A stretch of DNA of 64,000 nucleotides from CAZBRS01 sp964494475 (GTDB lineage: Bacteria > Myxococcota_A > UBA9042 > CAZBRS01). The position numbers and the translations under genes were made by a program. The stretch is from NCBI GenBank assembly GCA_964494475.1, contig CAZBRS010000004.1, positions 72,426 through 136,425 of the forward strand, in the 5' to 3' direction. Numbering within the stretch: position 1 is the first letter of the stretch; each line of letters opens with the position of its first letter. Below the pieces are notes generated by a model. The model did not search any database, had not been told where the DNA came from, and saw only the letters and a list, made by a program, of their open reading frames with translations. This document shows, in pieces, positions 1 through 8,058 of the stretch.

Positions 1-681
<681 letters not shown>

Positions 682-685
<4 letters not shown>

Positions 686-1980
686 GACGCACCCCCTTGC
701 CGGATGGCGTCCAGGGCCTTCATGCGCGCGACGCGCAGGGCGGGCCACAGGGCCATGACGATCGTGCCCACGAAGACGACGGCGGCCGGCTCGTAGAAGA
801 CGTGGGCCGACCACGAGCCGTAGTAGATGGCCGAGACCAGCAGGCCGGCCACGCTGTACCCACCGATCAGCCAGCGCAGGTCGATCCCGTGGGTCACGAG
901 CGCCCAGACGGCCAGGGCGCCCACCGCCAGACCCGTCGCCACGGCCAGCACGGCCACCAGCAGCGCCTCGAGCATGACCCCCACGAAGAGCGGGAAGGGC
1001 CGCGTGCCGAGCGCGAGCTGCACGCCGAACTCGTGCCGACGCTCGAGCACCACCATGAACATGGTCGTGAGGATGCCGGCGCTCAAGATGACCAGCATGA
1101 GCAGGTGCACGATGGCGTTCCAGAGGCTCAGGAGGTCGATCATGCGCCGGACGTCGGGCGCCACCTCCCACCAGGGCAGCACCTCGGCCAGCGGAGCGCC
1201 GGGCGCCTGGTGCCGGCGGGCGGTCGCCCGGAGGGCCGGGAGCATGTCCGGGATCGCCGCCTGACCGTCGACCAGCACCGAGATCTCGTGAGCGGCGTCG
1301 CCGGCGCCGGTCAGGGCCTGCATGTCGGCCAGCGGGACCAGCACCAGTTGCCGGTCGATCAGGTCGGAGCCGGTCTCGAGCAGGCCGCTCACGTAGAAGG
1401 CCGCCGCGGTGGTGGCGCCCTCGAAGCCCGCCGTCTCGACGCGCACCTTGGAGCCGAGGTCGACCTTGAGGGCGCGGGCCAGCTTGACCCCCATCAGGAT
1501 GCCCTTGCGGTCGCGGACGCGCGGGGGCGCGCCTTGCGCCAGCGCTTCGGGCGGCTTGACCAGGAAGCCGCCCCGTACGACGTGATCGGCGAGGATGCTG
1601 AAGGGCGCCTCGCGGGTGGCGTCGACCGCCAGGATCTGCACCACCGGCATGGCGCTCGAGGTGCTGGAGCGGAGCGCGCCCGTGAAGATCAGGCGCGCGC
1701 TGGCGGCCCGCACGCCGGGGGTGGCCTCGACGGCCGCGAGCAGCGCCGAGGCTTGGGGCAGCACGAGGTCGACCGCGCGCCGGGCGCGGTACTCGGGGTG
1801 GTGCAGCTGGACGTGCCCCACGCTGGAGCGCGCCACCTGCTCGACCATCATCTCCTGCAGGCCCGCCACGAACGAGACCATGGTGATGAGCACCGCGAGG
1901 CCCAGGCCGATGGCCGCGACGGTCAGCAGCGTGCGCCGGCGGTGCCGCCACAGGTTCCGCCACGCCAGCTTGAGCAGCAC
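682..1980 (-). CDS. FtsX-type ABC transporter permease (second of pair)
   Basis: The product is about 432 aa and is a MacB/LolC-type permease. It has one N-terminal membrane segment after the basic motif WRNLWRHRRR, a large periplasmic domain, and three C-terminal hydrophobic segments forming the FtsX domain (about residues 300-420). The chosen start is GTG at 1980 (MLLKLAWRN), because a GGGGAGG ribosome site lies about 5 bases upstream. A GTG two codons further up would place the site inside the codon. The start lies 11 bases after the stop of the first permease, and its own stop overlaps the ATPase start. The two permeases probably form a LolCE-like heterodimer. Confidence 0.88.
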
Positions 1981-1991
1981 GGCCACCTCCC

Positions 1992-3518
1992 CTACACGAA
2001 CCGGAGCGCGACGACCGGCTGCAGCCGGTGGATGCGCCACGCAGGATAGAGCGAGCCGAGCACCGAGAAGCCCACCACCGTGCCGAGCGAGAAGAACAAC
2101 CCGCTCCACGAGGCGTCGCCGTAGATGACCGCGTTCCCGAGCACGCCCGCCACCTCGATCTGGTCGACGCCCAGGTCGATGCCGTAGACGTGCAGCACCC
2201 AGGTGCCGGCCTCGCCCAGCACGCAGCCCGCCGCCCCCGCCACCAGCGCCAGCAGCAGCGTCTCGGCCACCAGCCCCCACATGATGCGGCGGGGGCTCTC
2301 GCCGAGGGCCAGGCGCACCCCGTACTCGCGCGTGCGCTCCATGACCGACATGGTCACCACGTTCATGAGGATGACGCCCACCACCATGATGACCAGGAAG
2401 AGCGTCACGAACAGGCTGGCGGAGTCGAGCAGGATGAGCAGGTACAGCTCGGGGGACAGCTCGCGCCACGACCAGACGCGCAGCCCGGGTGTGGCCAGGG
2501 CGACGCGCCGGTCGAGGTCGGCGGCCACCTCGGGGGCCCGGTCGGGGTGCCCCACGGCCAGCACCACCGCCGACGCGGCGCCGGGTACGTCGAGGCCCGC
2601 CGACAGCTTGTCGAGGTGCGTGATGAGCGCGCTGCGGTTGACGTCGGAGGACCCGCCGTGGATCACGCCCGCCACGCGGTAGAGCGAGGCGAAGGCGCGC
2701 CCCTTGGCGGTGCCGGTGGTCAGCGCCACCCGGTCGCCCACGTCGACCGCCAGTTGGCGGGCCAGCCCGGAGCCGAGCACTGCCTCGCCCTGCCACGGCT
2801 GCCCGAGGTGGGGCGTGGCGGCTGCCAGGAAGCGCGCGGGCTCGCAGTAGTCGGCGAAGGCCTCGCGGCACGTGTCGGCGGCGCAGGCCTCGTCGCGCTC
2901 GGCGCACGGGCCGCCGCAGAGCGCCCGCCCGACGGCCTCGCACGCCGCGCCGCTGAAGCCCGCGGCGGCGTTGCGGCACGCGGCCTCGCAGCGTGGGCCG
3001 TCGGCGGAGCCGGCCGGGTCGACCACGGCCCGGCACCCCCGAAGGCAGCGCGACGCCGGCACGTCGGGCAGCACGGTGTTCGCCAGTTGGCTCACGCGGC
3101 GCTCACGGTCGGGCTGTACGCCCAGCACGACGGCGCCCTCGGAGGCGACGTCGGCGGCGGGCGCCTCGTCGTCTTCGGGCCGGGTCGGCGCCTTGCGGCT
3201 CACCAGGCCGCCCGATAGAAGCCTGGGCGCCCAGGCGCGCACGTCGTCGGAGCCCTCGAGGAGGGGGGCGAGCCGGTCCAGCTCGTCGGCCTCGATGCGG
3301 TGCTCGAGGTCGGGCTCGTCGCGGAACCCGGCGTGCTGGATCTGGGCGTGGCCGAGCAGCGTGTCGGTGGCGCTCTCGATCATCTGGCGGTGGCTGCCGT
3401 CGCTCACGCCGATGAACGCGATCATGGCGGCCACGGCGAACCCCATGACCAGGCCGGTCAGCCCGCTCCGTCGCCGGTTTCGCCACACGTCGCGCCAGCA
3501 GAGCCTCACGAACTCCAT
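1992..3518 (-). CDS. FtsX-type ABC transporter permease with Cys-rich periplasmic insert
   Basis: The product is 508 aa, longer than its partner. It has the same architecture: basic cytoplasmic N-terminus, first membrane segment about 19-38, periplasmic domain, and C-terminal FtsX domain with three membrane segments. The oddity is an insert containing ten cysteines between about residues 158 and 225. Most are spaced like disulphide pairs, and the partner permease has no such insert. The insert probably folds as an independent disulphide-bonded module in the periplasm. The gene follows the LolA-like gene by 10 bases and precedes the second permease by 11, so one mRNA is likely. Confidence 0.88.
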   Translation of the reverse strand: MEFVRLCWRDVWRNRRRSGLTGLVMGFAVAAMIAFIGVSDGSHRQMIESATDTLLGHAQIQHAGFRDEPDLEHRIEADELDRLAPLLEGSDDVRAWAPRLLSGGLVSRKAPTRPEDDEAPAADVASEGAVVLGVQPDRERRVSQLANTVLPDVPASRCLRGCRAVVDPAGSADGPRCEAACRNAAAGFSGAACEAVGRALCGGPCAERDEACAADTCREAFADYCEPARFLAAATPHLGQPWQGEAVLGSGLARQLAVDVGDRVALTTGTAKGRAFASLYRVAGVIHGGSSDVNRSALITHLDKLSAGLDVPGAASAVVLAVGHPDRAPEVAADLDRRVALATPGLRVWSWRELSPELYLLILLDSASLFVTLFLVIMVVGVILMNVVTMSVMERTREYGVRLALGESPRRIMWGLVAETLLLALVAGAAGCVLGEAGTWVLHVYGIDLGVDQIEVAGVLGNAVIYGDASWSGLFFSLGTVVGFSVLGSLYPAWRIHRLQPVVALRFV

Positions 3519-3528
3519 GGCGGGCGCC

Positions 3529-4305
3529 TCACCGGCCTCGCTTGAGGCTGCGTTGGCTGAAGGCGGCGTCGGGCAGCGCGTCCTTGAACTCCATCGCCTT
3601 CACGCGAATCTCGGTGTAGCGCCCCGCCTCCTGGCGGTTCTCCATGCGCCACACGAAGGGGAAGAGGCGGCCGTCGGCCAGGGCCCGGAAGTCCGAGAAC
3701 ACCATCACGCGCGCCAGGCCCCCCTTCTCGTCGTAGTACTCCTGCGCCAGCGGCCGGAGGTCGTCGCGGGCCACCTCGAGCACCATCTTCTCCCACACCA
3801 CGGGGCTGTCGGGGCGGGGCTCGAAGGGCAGGCGCCAGGTGGCCACGCCGGCGCGCTCGCCGGGCAGGGCCTGGCCGGGCTCGTAGTCGAGCTTCAGGCT
3901 GGAGCCGCGCGAGACGTCGTCGTTCGTGAAGTCGGAGCCCATCCAGGCGTCGAGCATGAGCGCCGGGGGGATCTTCTGCACCTGGTCGATGCGGGGGTTG
4001 TACGTCCACAGGTCGCGACCGCGCTTCAGCGAGGCCACGCCGGCGTCTTCGGCCGGGGCCGTGAGCCGCACCAGCGAGCGATCGGGGTAGACCTCCTGGA
4101 AGTCCATGCGCAGCGTGCGGTCCCAGCGCTGGATGTACATCTCGAAGGTGCCGATAGAGGCCTTGCCCCGCAGGCGGGCCTCGACGTCGTCGACGATGCG
4201 GGCGGCGAGCTCCGGCGGGGGTGGATCGCGCGGGGTCGGGGGCGCCTCCGCGAAGACGGGGGTCGCGAGCACCACGAGGAGCAACAGCAGGCCGCCGCGC
4301 GTCAT
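3529..4305 (-). CDS. outer-membrane lipoprotein-sorting (LolA-like) protein
   Basis: The product is 258 aa with a cleavable signal peptide (hydrophobic stretch about 4-18, cleavage near AFA/E). The mature part resembles the outer-membrane lipoprotein-sorting family related to LolA. It has a half-barrel pattern rich in motifs such as DLWTYNPRIDQVQKIPP, GSDFTNDDVSR and an FPFVWRMENR strand near the C-terminus. The family usually sits beside MacB- or MMPL-type exporters, and here it heads the operon with two FtsX permeases and an ATPase. The inferred role is periplasmic carrier or acceptor for hydrophobic cargo handed over by the exporter. A GGAGATCAGG ribosome site precedes the ATG. Confidence 0.85.
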   Translation of the reverse strand: MTRGGLLLLLVVLATPVFAEAPPTPRDPPPPELAARIVDDVEARLRGKASIGTFEMYIQRWDRTLRMDFQEVYPDRSLVRLTAPAEDAGVASLKRGRDLWTYNPRIDQVQKIPPALMLDAWMGSDFTNDDVSRGSSLKLDYEPGQALPGERAGVATWRLPFEPRPDSPVVWEKMVLEVARDDLRPLAQEYYDEKGGLARVMVFSDFRALADGRLFPFVWRMENRQEAGRYTEIRVKAMEFKDALPDAAFSQRSLKRGR

Positions 4306-4395
4306 CCTGATCTCCTGGAGCGTGCGCAGCGCCCATCGTGACGTGCGCGACCGAACGCGTCAAGCGTGGTCTGGCGCTCGACCGTCGGACCGGCG

Positions 4396-4424
4396 TGGAC
4401 GTATCGGCCGCCGTGCGCTAGACT
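4396..4424 (+). promoter_or_regulatory. candidate sigma-70 promoter for the small anchored protein
   Basis: A -35-like TGGACG (4396-4401) and a -10-like TAGACT (4419-4424) are separated by 17 bases, each matching 4 of 6 consensus positions, 31 bases before the ATG at 4455. It lies in the divergent gap after the LolA-like gene. Seen by eye only. Confidence 0.4.
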
Positions 4425-4454
4425 GGCGTCATCGCATCCATCGAGGCGGGCACC

Positions 4455-5015
4455 ATGCAACGAACCGTCGTGGTGATCGTGGGGGTCGCCGCCCTCGCGG
4501 TGGCGGGCGCCGTGCTCCTGTTCGTTCGGCCCGACCCGACGGGCATGGCCGTGGGTCGGCTCGCGCCGGCCGAGCGCGAGCTGCACCTCAAGTTGTGGCA
4601 CGCCCTCGAGCCCACGGGGCCGCTCTACCTGCGGGAGTGGTCGGCCGAGCTGGCCGATCCGCCCGACGACCCGCTGCAGCTGGCCGAGGCCTTCAACGAG
4701 CTGGCCTACGCCGTCACGGGCCCCACGGGGCTCTGGCGCAAGACCGTGCCCAACGAGATGTTCGGCTGCAAGGCCGACCCCGACACGCCGGTGTGCCAGC
4801 GCCTGGTCGAGGTCGCGACCTCGTTCGCGCGCTGGGATCGGCTGCAGGAGCGCCTGGCGAAGCTCGACAACCCGACCGAGGCGAGGCGCGTGCTGCGCCA
4901 GGAGGCGCCGGCCCTCGAGGAGTACGTGCGCACCCTGGTGCCGCGCGAGCGCGGGCTCGAGGGCCTGCAGGCCACGCCCTTCTTCGCGGAGCACGTCGCC
5001 CCGGTGTTGCCCTGA
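4455..5015 (+). CDS. membrane-anchored hypothetical protein
   Basis: The product is 186 aa and I do not recognise its family. It has one N-terminal hydrophobic segment (about residues 4-23) without a lipobox, so it is probably anchored with the rest in the periplasm. The soluble part is acidic and helical-looking. It has only two cysteines, within about 12 residues of each other (FGCKADPDTPVC), which may form a disulphide. It is transcribed divergently from the Lol-like operon and is followed after about 55 bases by the SpoIIM-like gene, with a hairpin repeat between them. Confidence 0.7.
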   Translation: MQRTVVVIVGVAALAVAGAVLLFVRPDPTGMAVGRLAPAERELHLKLWHALEPTGPLYLREWSAELADPPDDPLQLAEAFNELAYAVTGPTGLWRKTVPNEMFGCKADPDTPVCQRLVEVATSFARWDRLQERLAKLDNPTEARRVLRQEAPALEEYVRTLVPRERGLEGLQATPFFAEHVAPVLP

Positions 5016-5020
5016 CACGC

Positions 5021-5058
5021 ACCCCCCTCTCCACCTGATGGAGAGGGGAGGGGGGTGA
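5021..5058. repeat. intergenic hairpin repeat of the CCCCTCTCC/GGAGAGGGG type
   Basis: A near-perfect inverted repeat reads CCCCCCTCTCC, a short loop with ACCTGAT, then GGAGAGGGGAGGGGGG. It fills the gap between two co-directional genes. The same sequence style is a well-known dispersed intergenic repeat in high-GC genomes. There is no U-tract, so it is not a classical terminator. I found only this copy in the window. Confidence 0.6.
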
Positions 5059-5069
5059 GGCGGAGGCCC

Positions 5070-5909
5070 ATGTCCGGCCACCAGACCGTCATGTTCCTGT
5101 TCGAGAAGGACGGCAAGCCACCCGATCTGCGGCTCGGCCCTCTGTTCCTGCAGAGCGTGGCCTTCGCGGGCTTCGGCATCACGGCCGGCATCCTGCTGTT
5201 CCCGGCCGAGGCCAGCCTGGTGGGCGTGTTCCTGATCGCCCTCGGGCAGGCGCGCACCGTGCACGCGCTGCTCGACCGCAACCGCGACGAGATCTGGGGC
5301 AAGCTCTGCTCGCCGCGCGAGGCCAACCTGCGCCTGGCCGTGGCGCAGGGCGTGATCTTCGCCGGCGTGCTGGTGGCCTACGGCGCGGCCGCGCTCGTGC
5401 TGCCGGAGGCGCGCGCCCTCGAGGCCCTGGCGCGGCAGGTGGGCGACTACGGCGGTCGCAGCCTGGCCGACGTGCGCTTCGACGGCGTGGGCGTGGTGCT
5501 CGGGCACAACCTGGTGGTGGCGCTGGTAGGCTTCCTGTTCGCGCTCCTTTACCGCCACGGCGGGTTGCTGCTCGTGCTCGCGTGGAACGCGTCGGTGTGG
5601 GGCGCCGTGTTCCCGTGGCTGGCCCGCACGGCGCCCGACGCGGGGGCGGGGGGCACGCTCGTCTACCTGGCCAAGACGCTGGCCGCCATCCTGCCGCACC
5701 TGGCCCCCGAGGCGGCGGCCTACGTGCTGGTCGCGACCGCCGGCGTGTTCCTGTCGAAGACCGTGGCGCGCTACGAGTGGGGCGAGCCCCGCTTCAAGCA
5801 GGCCGCGGGCGCCTCGGCGCGTCTGCTCGGCCTCGGCCTCGCCCTGCTGGCGGGGGCCTCGCTGGTCGAGGCCTTCGTGACCCCGGCGCTGGTCGCGTTG
5901 CTCTTCTGA
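5070..5909 (+). CDS. SpoIIM/DUF95-like membrane protein
   Basis: The product is about 279 aa and is an integral membrane protein with about five or six hydrophobic segments. It resembles the stage II sporulation protein M (DUF95) family, which occurs widely in non-sporulating bacteria and often accompanies RDD and MoxR genes. The ATG at 5070 is preferred over the in-frame GTG at 5055 because GCGGAGG lies immediately upstream of it. A charged N-terminal stretch (FEKDGKPPDLRLG) precedes the first segment. The family assignment rests on topology and the HNLVVALVGFLFALLYRHGG region. No MoxR or RDD gene is adjacent, so the function is open. Confidence 0.55.
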   Translation: MSGHQTVMFLFEKDGKPPDLRLGPLFLQSVAFAGFGITAGILLFPAEASLVGVFLIALGQARTVHALLDRNRDEIWGKLCSPREANLRLAVAQGVIFAGVLVAYGAAALVLPEARALEALARQVGDYGGRSLADVRFDGVGVVLGHNLVVALVGFLFALLYRHGGLLLVLAWNASVWGAVFPWLARTAPDAGAGGTLVYLAKTLAAILPHLAPEAAAYVLVATAGVFLSKTVARYEWGEPRFKQAAGASARLLGLGLALLAGASLVEAFVTPALVALLF

Positions 5910-5946
5910 GGCCGCGGCGGTCCCCCCGAAACCCGGCCGCTCCGCG

Positions 5947-5976
5947 TTGACAAGGCGCGCGCCTCGGCGTTACCGT
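5947..5976 (+). promoter_or_regulatory. sigma-70 promoter for the lipoprotein gene at 6014
   Basis: A consensus -35 TTGACA (5947-5952) is followed after 17-18 bases by TTACCG/TACCGT (5970-5976). Transcription would start near 5983 and give a leader of about 30 bases with an AGAGGAG ribosome site before the ATG. This is one of the best -35 matches in the window. Confidence 0.55.
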
Positions 5977-6013
5977 GCGGCCGGCGGGTGCGTTCACCCG
6001 AGAGGAGCCGAAC

Positions 6014-7225
6014 ATGGCAGCGCGTCGCGTCCTGGCGATCACGGTGGGCCTGATGTTGGTGCTGGCGGGCTGCGGAGCGTCCGGTGACGGCGGCCTCGAC
6101 GACACGCGCGCACCCGACGCGCGGGCCGACGTCGCGAACGACCTGCCCGCCGACGACGTCGCGGTCGACAAGGACGTGCCGCCGGTCGACGCGACGCCCG
6201 AGGTCGCCGCCGAGGTCGCGGTCGAGGTGGCCCCCGACGTGCCCGCCGACGAGGGCCCCGCTCCCGACGACGCGCTGCCCGACACGCCCCTCGACACCCC
6301 CGCCGACGCCCCGCCCGAGGCGACGGTCGACGTGACCGGCGACCTGATGGGCGACCTGCCGTGCCCCGCTGCCGGCGCGGCCTACGACCCCGAGCACCCG
6401 GGCGTGAACGTGCTCTTCTCGATCTCGGCCTTCGGCATGATGGGGACGAGCGCCGATCTGGCCATCGGCATGTTCCTGCCCACCGCGCGCGAAGACTTCG
6501 GCGTCACCAAGCCCTACGAGCAGCCGCTCGACACCTGCGTGGTGGCCGGCGGCGCCGGCGCGGTGCCGGGCTGCACCACCGACGCCGACTGCTTCCCCGA
6601 GCAGAAGTGCCTGGCGGAACAGGACAACCCGGCCAACAAGCAGTGCATCACCCCGCGCGATCCCCTCGACGTGGGGCCCTTCACCGCCTCGGGCTTCACC
6701 TCGGGCCCGCGCACCTTCACCTACAACGCCGGGCAGAGCGGCGCCTACACCTCGACCTCCGACGGGCAGGTGCCCGCCGGCGAGATCGTCTTCGACCAGG
6801 TCTACGTGGCCGACGGCGTGGGCGACGCCTCGAAGGGCCTGGGGGCCTACCGGGCCGTGCTCTACGTGCCGGCGCAGCTGGAGCTGCTCTCGCCCACCCC
6901 GACGGCGGGCGGCATGTTCGGCGACGAGATCCAGGTCGACCCCGCGGTCGACCTGCCCCTCGCGTGGAGCACCGGCGCCGACGGCGGCACGCTCGACATC
7001 TCGCTGTCGTCCATGTCCGCCGGCATCACGTGCCACGCGATCAACGACGGGTCGTTCACCATCCCGGCCGACATGCTGCAGAAGGCCAACCTGGGCACGT
7101 CGATGATGCCGAACATGCTGACGCTCACGCGCGAGACCCCGGGCGAGGTGTGCGGCGAGGGGGTGACCGTCGGCCTCGCCAAGTTCGTGACGGCCGTGAT
7201 GGTCACCGTGAAGAAGGTGAACTGA
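6014..7225 (+). CDS. lipoprotein with Asp/Pro/Val-rich linker, unknown function
   Basis: The product is 403 aa. The signal peptide ends in a perfect lipobox LAGC (Cys20). A low-complexity acidic linker built from D, P, A and V follows to about residue 110, as in many surface lipoproteins of this genome. The C-terminal globular domain (about 115-403) contains paired cysteines (CTTDADCFPEQKC) resembling Cys-rich tags of Myxococcota-type secreted proteins. I do not recognise an enzyme domain. The ATG at 6014 is chosen because it starts directly before the signal peptide and follows AGAGGAG. It ends one base before the LmbE-type deacetylase, so the two may be co-translated. Confidence 0.8.
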   Translation: MAARRVLAITVGLMLVLAGCGASGDGGLDDTRAPDARADVANDLPADDVAVDKDVPPVDATPEVAAEVAVEVAPDVPADEGPAPDDALPDTPLDTPADAPPEATVDVTGDLMGDLPCPAAGAAYDPEHPGVNVLFSISAFGMMGTSADLAIGMFLPTAREDFGVTKPYEQPLDTCVVAGGAGAVPGCTTDADCFPEQKCLAEQDNPANKQCITPRDPLDVGPFTASGFTSGPRTFTYNAGQSGAYTSTSDGQVPAGEIVFDQVYVADGVGDASKGLGAYRAVLYVPAQLELLSPTPTAGGMFGDEIQVDPAVDLPLAWSTGADGGTLDISLSSMSAGITCHAINDGSFTIPADMLQKANLGTSMMPNMLTLTRETPGEVCGEGVTVGLAKFVTAVMVTVKKVN

Positions 7226-7226
7226 C

Positions 7227-8012
7227 ATGACGCTCGACCAGGTGCTCTCGGCCGGTGCGCGCGTGCTGTGGGTCGCGGCGCACCCCGACGACGAATGCCT
7301 GAGCGCCGGCCTCCTGGCCCGGCAGTCGCTGCACTACGGGAACCCGCTGCACCTGCTCGTGCTGACGGCCGGGGAGGGCGGGGGGTTCCCGAAGGATTTG
7401 CAGGACGGTCGGCCCCTGGGCGAGGTGCGCCGCTCCGAGATGGAGGCCGTGGCCCGGGGCTACAAGGCCACCCTCGAGGTCGAGGGGTATTGGAACGCTC
7501 CGCTGCCCGTGAGCAGCTTCCCGCTGCGCCACGAGATCGCCCGCAAGTGGGCCGAGCGCTCCGACCCCGCGAGGCGCATCGCCGAGACCGTGCGGCGCTT
7601 TCGCCCCGACGTGCTCATGACCTTCGCGCCCGAGCACGGCGCGACGGGCCACCCCGAGCACCAGCTGGCCTCGCGCTTCGCGACCGCGGCCGTGCGCCTG
7701 GCCGCCGACGCGACCTCGGGCCTCGAGGGCGAGCCCCACCGCGTGGCCAACGTCTACTACGTGCTCATGCGCCACAAGCTGCTCGGCTGGCTCGGCGGCA
7801 AGCTCGATCCGCGCCAGCCCACCGAGATCTTCGACGCCCGCCTGCCCTGCGTCGACGGCAAGACGTGCCTGCAGGTCATGGCCGAGCTCACGCGCTACCA
7901 CCGCACCCAGGACGGCGACATGCGCATGGTCCGCCTGGTGGCGAAGTTCGCGCGGCGCGCCTACCTGCACCGGGCCGATCCCTTCTCCGAGATCCTCGAC
8001 CCCTACGCCTGA
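7227..8012 (+). CDS. PIG-L/LmbE family N-deacetylase
   Basis: The product is 261 aa. The diagnostic zinc-binding motif AHPDDE is at residues 18-23, and a downstream HPEH motif supplies the third ligand. Members remove acetyl groups from N-acetylglucosamine-type sugars (GlcNAc-PI, mycothiol or bacillithiol precursors, antibiotics and cell-surface glycans). The protein has no signal peptide and is probably cytoplasmic. The ATG follows the stop of the preceding lipoprotein by one base. The substrate cannot be read from the context; envelope glycan modification would fit the surrounding secreted proteins. Confidence 0.88.
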   Translation: MTLDQVLSAGARVLWVAAHPDDECLSAGLLARQSLHYGNPLHLLVLTAGEGGGFPKDLQDGRPLGEVRRSEMEAVARGYKATLEVEGYWNAPLPVSSFPLRHEIARKWAERSDPARRIAETVRRFRPDVLMTFAPEHGATGHPEHQLASRFATAAVRLAADATSGLEGEPHRVANVYYVLMRHKLLGWLGGKLDPRQPTEIFDARLPCVDGKTCLQVMAELTRYHRTQDGDMRMVRLVAKFARRAYLHRADPFSEILDPYA

Positions 8013-8058
8013 TGGGGGCCGGACCGCCCGAGCGGCGTGAACGCGGAGGTTCGACGTG

